DNA from: JAJDIA01 sp031555735
Lineage (GTDB): Bacteria; Bacteroidota; Bacteroidia; Bacteroidales; Tannerellaceae
Length of the DNA: 64,000 nt
Direction of reading: 5' to 3'
NCBI GenBank assembly: GCA_031555735.1
Contig: JAVBUE010000020.1
Location: forward strand, 1 to 64,000
The stretch's first letter is position 1; each line of letters begins with the position of its first letter. The notes beneath the pieces were generated by a model. It searched no databases. It worked only from the letters and a program-made list of their open reading frames with translations, and was not told where the DNA came from. The position numbers were made by a program, and so were the translations under genes. Shown here one piece after another: positions 59,020 to 64,000 of this stretch.

Positions 59020-59024
59020 TGTCT

Positions 59025-60011
59025 TTATAGTTTAGCGACCAGGAAGGTGTATTCGTTACTCAGGTCAAAGGAAGGGATTTTCTCATGAAGAAGCTCTATC
59101 TTTAACAAAGTTTGTCTTACGAACTGCTTGTATGCTTCGCTGTCGGGACGAAAAGGACGATGGTCCAGCGCCCGCCGGATCTCCTGCCATTCGCGATAGA
59201 TCTCTCGCGAATCAATGGAGAGGTTGTGCTCACAGAAACGTTGCCAGATATAATCGACTGCCAGGGTGGAGGGGTGCAGCATATCATCGCAATAGAAGCG
59301 ATAATCGCGCAGTTCGTCCATCATTATTTCATAGGCAGGGAAGTATTCCACCTGGTTGGGGAACAACTTCCTCAGACGTTCGATGGTCAGCAGCAGCATG
59401 GCTTTGCTTAATTGATTGGCGTTCGCTCCGTCTTTCCAGTGGCGGATCGGACTGACGGTGAATAAAACCTTGAGTGCAGGGAATTCGACCCATAGTTCCT
59501 TTAATACCCCTTTCCATTCACCAAAAATTGTACTGTCATTGAGCCGTTCACGCCGAAACATCTGTTCGGGTAGTTTGTGGCAGTTAGCTACGATATGTCC
59601 TTTGCTCCTCAGTATATAAGAATAAGCGGTACCGAAAGTGATGATTAACCGGGTGGAACGTCGTAACTGTTCTGCTGAATATACCAAGCGGTCGTTCATC
59701 TGCTGAAGTGCTTCGCCGGGTGTTACCGACGAAAACCGGCTGTGATGCATCCAGCTGTGATACACTCCTTCGTGCTCAAAAAGGTCGTCTTTTGTAAACA
59801 AGACGGGGTTTAGCAGCCTCCGGATTGCTTTGGCCATGGATGCGGGATTGAATAAGATGCCAAACGGGTTAATATCCACCTCGAACTTGTTCTCCTGCAT
59901 CCGTTTACCGATATTTTCAGCAAAACAGGATCCTATTAACATGGTCCGATCTGTATATGTAAAAGCAAATGGCGGTGTCGGGATATGAACAGGTGTACGG
60001 AATTCCATCAT
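59025..60011 (-). CDS. GSCFA family protein
   Basis: 328 residues from ATG 60011 (MMEFRTPVHIPTPPF); ATG 60017 two residues earlier is equally possible. The name-giving motif is IGSCFAENIGKRMQ, then NPFGILFNPASM and FGTAYSYI. The SGNH/GDSL-like start (G-S-C) suggests a hydrolase or acyl-transfer fold, but no activity is established that I know. It always seems to stand in front of murF-alr in Bacteroidales, which hints at a cell-envelope role. Confidence 0.88.
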   Translation of the reverse strand: MMEFRTPVHIPTPPFAFTYTDRTMLIGSCFAENIGKRMQENKFEVDINPFGILFNPASMAKAIRRLLNPVLFTKDDLFEHEGVYHSWMHHSRFSSVTPGEALQQMNDRLVYSAEQLRRSTRLIITFGTAYSYILRSKGHIVANCHKLPEQMFRRERLNDSTIFGEWKGVLKELWVEFPALKVLFTVSPIRHWKDGANANQLSKAMLLLTIERLRKLFPNQVEYFPAYEIMMDELRDYRFYCDDMLHPSTLAVDYIWQRFCEHNLSIDSREIYREWQEIRRALDHRPFRPDSEAYKQFVRQTLLKIELLHEKIPSFDLSNEYTFLVAKL

Positions 60012-60040
60012 TGACATTATTATGATTCATTTATAGGAAA

Positions 60041-60048
60041 CAAATATA
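60041..60048 (-). promoter_or_regulatory. -7 promoter box (TATATTTG) of GSCFA-murF-alr
   Basis: Minus-strand TATATTTG, about 30 bases before the GSCFA start. Confidence 0.55.
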
Positions 60049-60154
60049 GAAGAAAAAGGGAAAAATGCAAAGTAAATGTAAATATCAAACAGGATACCAA
60101 CGGGAGAGAACGAAAATAACCTGGGAAGATCGGAGGCATTTACTACCTTTTTAC

Positions 60155-60162
60155 TACTTTTG
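60155..60162 (+). promoter_or_regulatory. -7 promoter box (TACTTTTG) of the ECF-FecR-SusC locus
   Basis: TACTTTTG lies about 110 bases before the GTG start of the sigma factor. The leader contains a 40-codon open frame (60166-60287, starting MRKFIAFDRLK) that overlaps the sigma start in another frame. Confidence 0.4.
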
Positions 60163-60271
60163 CGCATGAGGAAGTTCATTGCTTTTGACCGCTTAAAGAT
60201 GGTTAATTCAGTTGAAGTAAGCAGAATTTACACTTCCTTTTTTGGTAGCATGAATATTCAGGCTAATATCA

Positions 60272-60859
60272 GTGCAGACTATCGATAGAAATATAATTAC
60301 GCGTATAAACGAAGGTGACAATAAAGCCTTCGAACAATTATATACGGCCTATTATCTCTATTTACGTGCCGTAGCGACAAAATATGTCTTCCAAAGGGAT
60401 CTCGCCAAAGATCTCGTGAATGATGTATTCATGAATGTATGGAATCACCGTGGCTCCCTCACCTACCCGGTTGGAACTTACTTGACCCGCTCCGTACAGA
60501 ACCGTTGCCTGAACCACCTGCGACGACAACGGACACAGGAGATACCCCTTTCATATGTACAGGAACAACTAATCACCATCCGTGAACAACTGATCAGTGA
60601 TGACGCTCATCCCCTGGCTTACCTGGAAAACAAAGAATTTGAAGAAAAAATATGTCAGTCCATAGCGCAATTACCACCAAAATGCCGTCAAATCTTCGAA
60701 CAATATATTTATAAGAATATGAGCTACGAGGAGATAGCCCAAGCCAATCAGATCACCACAAGTACTGTCCGCACCCAAATTCAGGTCGGATTGTCTAAAC
60801 TCAAGGATATGCTGGGACACTATTACGCCTTATTTGTCATGTTATTCAACCTGTACTAA
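60272..60859 (+). CDS. ECF sigma factor of the FecI type
   Basis: 195 residues from a GTG start (no in-frame ATG between an upstream stop at 60251 and the conserved region). Region 2: FEQLYTAYYLYLRAVATKYV, KDLVNDVFMNVWNHRG; region 4: LPPKCRQIFEQYIYKNMSYEE and TTSTVRTQIQVGLSKLKDML. With FecR and a SusC that has an N-terminal STN domain it forms a trans-envelope signalling chain: ligand at the receptor releases the sigma factor. Typical regulation of host-glycan loci in Bacteroidales. Confidence 0.9.
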   Translation: MQTIDRNIITRINEGDNKAFEQLYTAYYLYLRAVATKYVFQRDLAKDLVNDVFMNVWNHRGSLTYPVGTYLTRSVQNRCLNHLRRQRTQEIPLSYVQEQLITIREQLISDDAHPLAYLENKEFEEKICQSIAQLPPKCRQIFEQYIYKNMSYEEIAQANQITTSTVRTQIQVGLSKLKDMLGHYYALFVMLFNLY

Positions 60860-60941
60860 AATTAATTTTAAATAAAATTACTTTCTTTTAGACACGTTCT
60901 GCCCTGTTTGTGTATTGTATTAGCAATAAAGCTATACGCAA

Positions 60942-61976
60942 ATGCAAACAAATAAAGAAGAAAGCAAATACGACCTGCTGTTCAGCTACTTTGAAGGATC
61001 ACTTTCCGAGGCTGAGGAAGCACAACTGCTTCAATGGCTTCAGGCAAGCGAATCACATAAGCAGGTCTTTGCCGAAATGACAGACTGGTGGGCTATAGCT
61101 CATGTCCCTCAATTTGCCGCGGAGCGCAAGCGTAACTTTGAGGAACACTTTGCCCAGGTGATCGCTCAGCAATCAGTGATGCCGCGTCGTACGATCCGTA
61201 TCCCTTTTTGGCGGAATATTGCCGTCTCTCTGCTTACGGTTATATCTTTCAGCGCCCTTTCTTTCTGGGGTGGTCTGCATTATGCGCAACAAGCGCCAAC
61301 TGAAACAATGCCAACCGGAGAAGACACCCAGGTGGAAACATTACTCGGCTCAGTCACCAAAGTAGTGCTGCCGGACGGTTCCCAAGCCTGGCTGAACTCC
61401 GGATCGACGCTCACATACAGCGCCGACTACAATAAACAATCCCGAAATATCAGTCTCTCCGGTGAAGCCTATTTCGAGGTAATGGCCGACTCTGTCAAAC
61501 CATTTATCGTACAGTCGAACAGCCTGGACGTCAGAGTGACTGGAACCCGCTTCAATGTCAAGTCATACGCCGATGATGAAACGACAGATGTATCACTGGT
61601 TTCCGGATCAGTGGATGTCATGATCAGCCGGGGGACGACTGAAGAGGTTTTTCCGCTTATCCCCAATCAGGTCTTAAGCCTGGAAAAAGAGAAAAACGAT
61701 ATTACCATCATGGCTATAAATGCCATGGATGCCATCGCCTGGTCTAATGGAGGTTTAAGGTTCTCTAAACAGCCATTTACACGCCTGGCCAAAGACCTGG
61801 AGCGCAAGTTCAACGTCCGTATTGACATCAGAAGTGCTCATTTGCAGAATGAATTCTTCAGCGGAAGCTTCCTGCAGCACCATTCCCTGGAATATATTCT
61901 GCATGAAATAGACATGGATAAAAAGTACACTTGGAAATGGATAGGAAATAATGAATTGACTATAAGAGATAAATAG
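60942..61976 (+). CDS. FecR-family anti-sigma factor
   Basis: 344 residues. Cytoplasmic sigma-binding part (about 1-85, YFEGSLSEAEEAQLLQWLQ), one transmembrane helix (about 88-108, NIAVSLLTVISFSALSFWGG), and the periplasmic FecR domain with LPDGSQAWLNSGSTLTYS, GEAYFEV and VTGTRFNVKSY. The last 60 residues (FSKQPFTRLAKDLERKFNVRI and LEYILHEIDMDKKYTWKW) resemble an STN-interacting domain. Gap of 82 bases after the sigma gene and about 120 before the receptor. Confidence 0.92.
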   Translation: MQTNKEESKYDLLFSYFEGSLSEAEEAQLLQWLQASESHKQVFAEMTDWWAIAHVPQFAAERKRNFEEHFAQVIAQQSVMPRRTIRIPFWRNIAVSLLTVISFSALSFWGGLHYAQQAPTETMPTGEDTQVETLLGSVTKVVLPDGSQAWLNSGSTLTYSADYNKQSRNISLSGEAYFEVMADSVKPFIVQSNSLDVRVTGTRFNVKSYADDETTDVSLVSGSVDVMISRGTTEEVFPLIPNQVLSLEKEKNDITIMAINAMDAIAWSNGGLRFSKQPFTRLAKDLERKFNVRIDIRSAHLQNEFFSGSFLQHHSLEYILHEIDMDKKYTWKWIGNNELTIRDK

Positions 61977-62099
61977 CGATAGATGAGTATTAATTAAAAC
62001 AGTTTGCCTATGACTTAACATGAACCTTGCAGCCTTCCCTTACGGGAAACGAGTATTACAAGAGATAAAAGTTACTTTTTAAATCTAACAGCAAAGAAA

Positions 62100-64000
62100 A
62101 TGAATAATTTTAAACGACTTGGACAATTATTACTTGTCGGATGTGTATTAGCTGGTACGCCAGACACAGCCAATGCGAACTCTGTCGCAGAATTAGGAAC
62201 GCACATCCTGACTGTACAAATGCAAAGTACAACCTTAAAAGAGCTCTTCACTCTGATCGAGGAGCAGTTTGACTACACCTTCCTGATACGGAACAACGAC
62301 ATCAATTTAAACGAACGCGTTGCGATTGACACCAAAGACAAATCCGTGGAAGAAATCCTCACAAGTGCGTTGAAGAAACAACAAGCGTCATTTGAAGTAA
62401 GCGGAAAGCGGATTGTTGTTTACAAAACCAACAAGGCTACCTACCCTGCTCAGCCGGTGGTCGCCCAGCAAACCATCAAGGTGACTGGCACGATCGTCGA
62501 TCAGGTAACTGGCGAAACGATTATCGGCGCCAACGTGATCGTGAAAGGTACTTCTATCGGAACGAGTACAGACTATGACGGGAACTTTACGTTAGACGTA
62601 CCCGCAGGTGCTACTCTGGTCATTACCTATATCGGATACCTCCCAATAGAAGTGGCTGCGACAACTACAAAAATGAATATTCGTATCAAGGAAGACACGA
62701 AAGCATTGGACGAAGTAGTCGTTGTAGGTTACAGTACCCAGAAACGCGAAAGCCTCACCGGTGCTCTCCAGACACTGGCCAACGAGAAACTGACGGATGT
62801 GACAACAGCCAATGTAGAAAACATGTTGTCAGGTAAAGCTCCCGGTGTATATGTCGCACCCGGACAAGGTAAACCCGGTGACAAAGGAACGATCGTTATC
62901 CGTGGTAAAGCGTCTATCAATGGGATAAACGACCCGCTGTGGGTCATTGATGGTGTAATCGTCGGTAACCGTTCGGACGACTCGCTGAACCCCTCCGACA
63001 TCGAATCAATGACTATCCTGAAAGATGCTGCTTCTACAGCTATCTACGGTTCGGAAGGAGCTAACGGCGTTATTGTGGTTACCACCAAACGCGCAAAAGG
63101 CGAGGGCGTAAAAGTGAGTGCTTCACTCAAAGCCGGTATGAACCATCTGTCGAACGGCAACCTGGAAGTGATGAACGGAGCCGAACTGTATGACTACTAT
63201 AAATCGTTCAACAACCAGGAAATGATATCCTTTCCTCGTTGGAATGAGAATCTGCGCAACAGTAACTATGACTGGTGGGATCTGGCTACGCAAACCGGCC
63301 TAACACAAGACTACAACCTGTCGATCTCAGGCGGGACAGAAAAAATGAAATCTTATTTCTCCCTCGGTCTGTATGACGAAGAAGGTGCTATAAAAGGATA
63401 TGAATATACCCGCTACAGCATCCGCTTCAACACAGAATTCAAGCCGTTCAACTGGCTGACGATCAAACCGTCGTTCAGCGGTTCGAAGGAAGACCGGGAT
63501 GACAGACAATATTCGACCACTGCTATGTATTCCAACCTTCCCTGGGACTCCCCCTATCTGGAAGACGGCACGCCAACGCCTCACCGTTCCAGCACATGGG
63601 TAAACAGCAACTCCACCAACTATCTGTATGACCTACAGTGGAACTGGGGAGATTCGTATAAATACTCCATAATGGGCAACCTGGACTTCGACATCCGGAT
63701 CACAGATTGGTTGACTTTCTCATCTACCAACAACTATACCTGGAATGATTATAACGAAAAATCGTACACCGACCCTCGCTCTGATGCAGGATCCGGTGTA
63801 AATGGCCGTATTTGGGAACAAGATTCCAAAGTAGAACGCCGGTTCACCAACCAGATGCTGCGTTTCAACAAGGCATTTGGTAAACACTCAGTAAATGCCG
63901 TGCTGGCTTACGAGTTTAAAGACTACAAATACAAATGGTTCTCAGCAACCGGTGTCGGTTTTGTTTCTGGATTTGAAATCCTCAATACGACCGCCAAACC
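62100..64000 (+). CDS. SusC/RagA TonB-dependent receptor with N-terminal STN signalling domain (partial)
   Basis: Starts with ATG 62100 (MNNFKRLGQLLLVGCVLAG, signal peptide) and runs off the right edge after about 633 residues. Order: STN domain (about 37-90, LKELFTLIEEQFDYTFLIR), carboxypeptidase-regulatory-like domain (about 125-195, GTIVDQVTGETIIGANVIVK and GTSIGTSTDYDGNFTLDV), TonB box region (DEVVVVGYSTQKRESLTG), plug (VENMLSGKAPGVYV, NDPLWVIDGVIV, ILKDAASTAIYGSEGANGVI) and the first part of the barrel. The STN domain marks it as a signalling receptor for the FecI/FecR pair before it. A susD gene should follow outside the window. Confidence 0.95.
   Translation, partial: MNNFKRLGQLLLVGCVLAGTPDTANANSVAELGTHILTVQMQSTTLKELFTLIEEQFDYTFLIRNNDINLNERVAIDTKDKSVEEILTSALKKQQASFEVSGKRIVVYKTNKATYPAQPVVAQQTIKVTGTIVDQVTGETIIGANVIVKGTSIGTSTDYDGNFTLDVPAGATLVITYIGYLPIEVAATTTKMNIRIKEDTKALDEVVVVGYSTQKRESLTGALQTLANEKLTDVTTANVENMLSGKAPGVYVAPGQGKPGDKGTIVIRGKASINGINDPLWVIDGVIVGNRSDDSLNPSDIESMTILKDAASTAIYGSEGANGVIVVTTKRAKGEGVKVSASLKAGMNHLSNGNLEVMNGAELYDYYKSFNNQEMISFPRWNENLRNSNYDWWDLATQTGLTQDYNLSISGGTEKMKSYFSLGLYDEEGAIKGYEYTRYSIRFNTEFKPFNWLTIKPSFSGSKEDRDDRQYSTTAMYSNLPWDSPYLEDGTPTPHRSSTWVNSNSTNYLYDLQWNWGDSYKYSIMGNLDFDIRITDWLTFSSTNNYTWNDYNEKSYTDPRSDAGSGVNGRIWEQDSKVERRFTNQMLRFNKAFGKHSVNAVLAYEFKDYKYKWFSATGVGFVSGFEILNTTAK

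Overview
The window is a piece of a Bacteroidota chromosome, order Bacteroidales, most likely a gut-type Parabacteroides or close relative (inference). The signs are: a SusC-type receptor and a SusD relic, NigD-like, DUF4492 and DUF3098 proteins, a MurF-Alr fusion, a short protein that is essentially a type IX sorting domain, signal-peptide-II lipoproteins, and many copies of the Bacteroides-type -7 promoter box TAnnTTTG just upstream of genes. Shine-Dalgarno sequences are not conspicuous. I saw no rRNA, tRNA or CRISPR array.

Layout. 1-3.5 kb is a scrapyard of selfish and defence-type genes: the end of an IS66-like element, an ImmA/IrrE-type regulator that has lost its 5' end to it, a 10-codon stump of its probable PIN toxin partner, relics of a SWIM-like gene and of a REP-associated tyrosine transposase (RAYT), a lipoprotein, a HicB-like stub and an apparently intact YoeB-type toxin-antitoxin pair. 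3.5-32 kb is mostly housekeeping: cca, an M56 peptidase, mnmA, dipeptidyl peptidase III, a Fur-family gene with purA, hisS, groES-groEL, metK, the ftsX-DUF3098-uppP-truB-queA-folK operon, miaB, an acetyl-CoA hydrolase/CoA transferase, a glycerophosphodiesterase, rnz and an Omp85-like barrel. 32.6-35.7 kb holds the cytochrome bd operon (DUF4492-cydA-cydB). 35.9-40.6 kb is a four-gene cluster (two Gfo/Idh oxidoreductases, a DUF1080 protein, a DoxX protein) that matches the known 3-keto-glycoside route of glycan breakdown. 40.8-47.7 kb has two ECF sigma/anti-sigma operons on either side of a decayed polysaccharide locus (sulfatase fragment, intact sulfatase, doubly truncated susD). 47.9-60 kb returns to envelope and core genes: NigD-like protein, lpxB, surE, a beta-propeller/GH105 fusion, dgt, a YciO/Sua5 protein, fabI, murF-alr and a GSCFA protein. 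The right edge is a FecI-FecR-SusC (STN type) trans-envelope signalling locus that runs off the window.

The least explained structure is between genes. Four intergenic gaps (6.3-6.6, 28.1-28.4, 42.5-42.85 and 56.2-56.5 kb) share a mosaic of repeats. Two of them carry an array of four 18-bp palindromes spaced exactly 22 bp apart, placed the same way relative to transcription: upstream gene, terminator, element, promoter, next gene. A third carries a related 22-bp array. Two carry a 116-bp twin-palindrome element built on the box CGTGGCAGAT, about 80% identical by hand count. This is my main candidate for something undescribed; a RAYT relic in the same window makes a REP-like mobilisation history possible but not shown.
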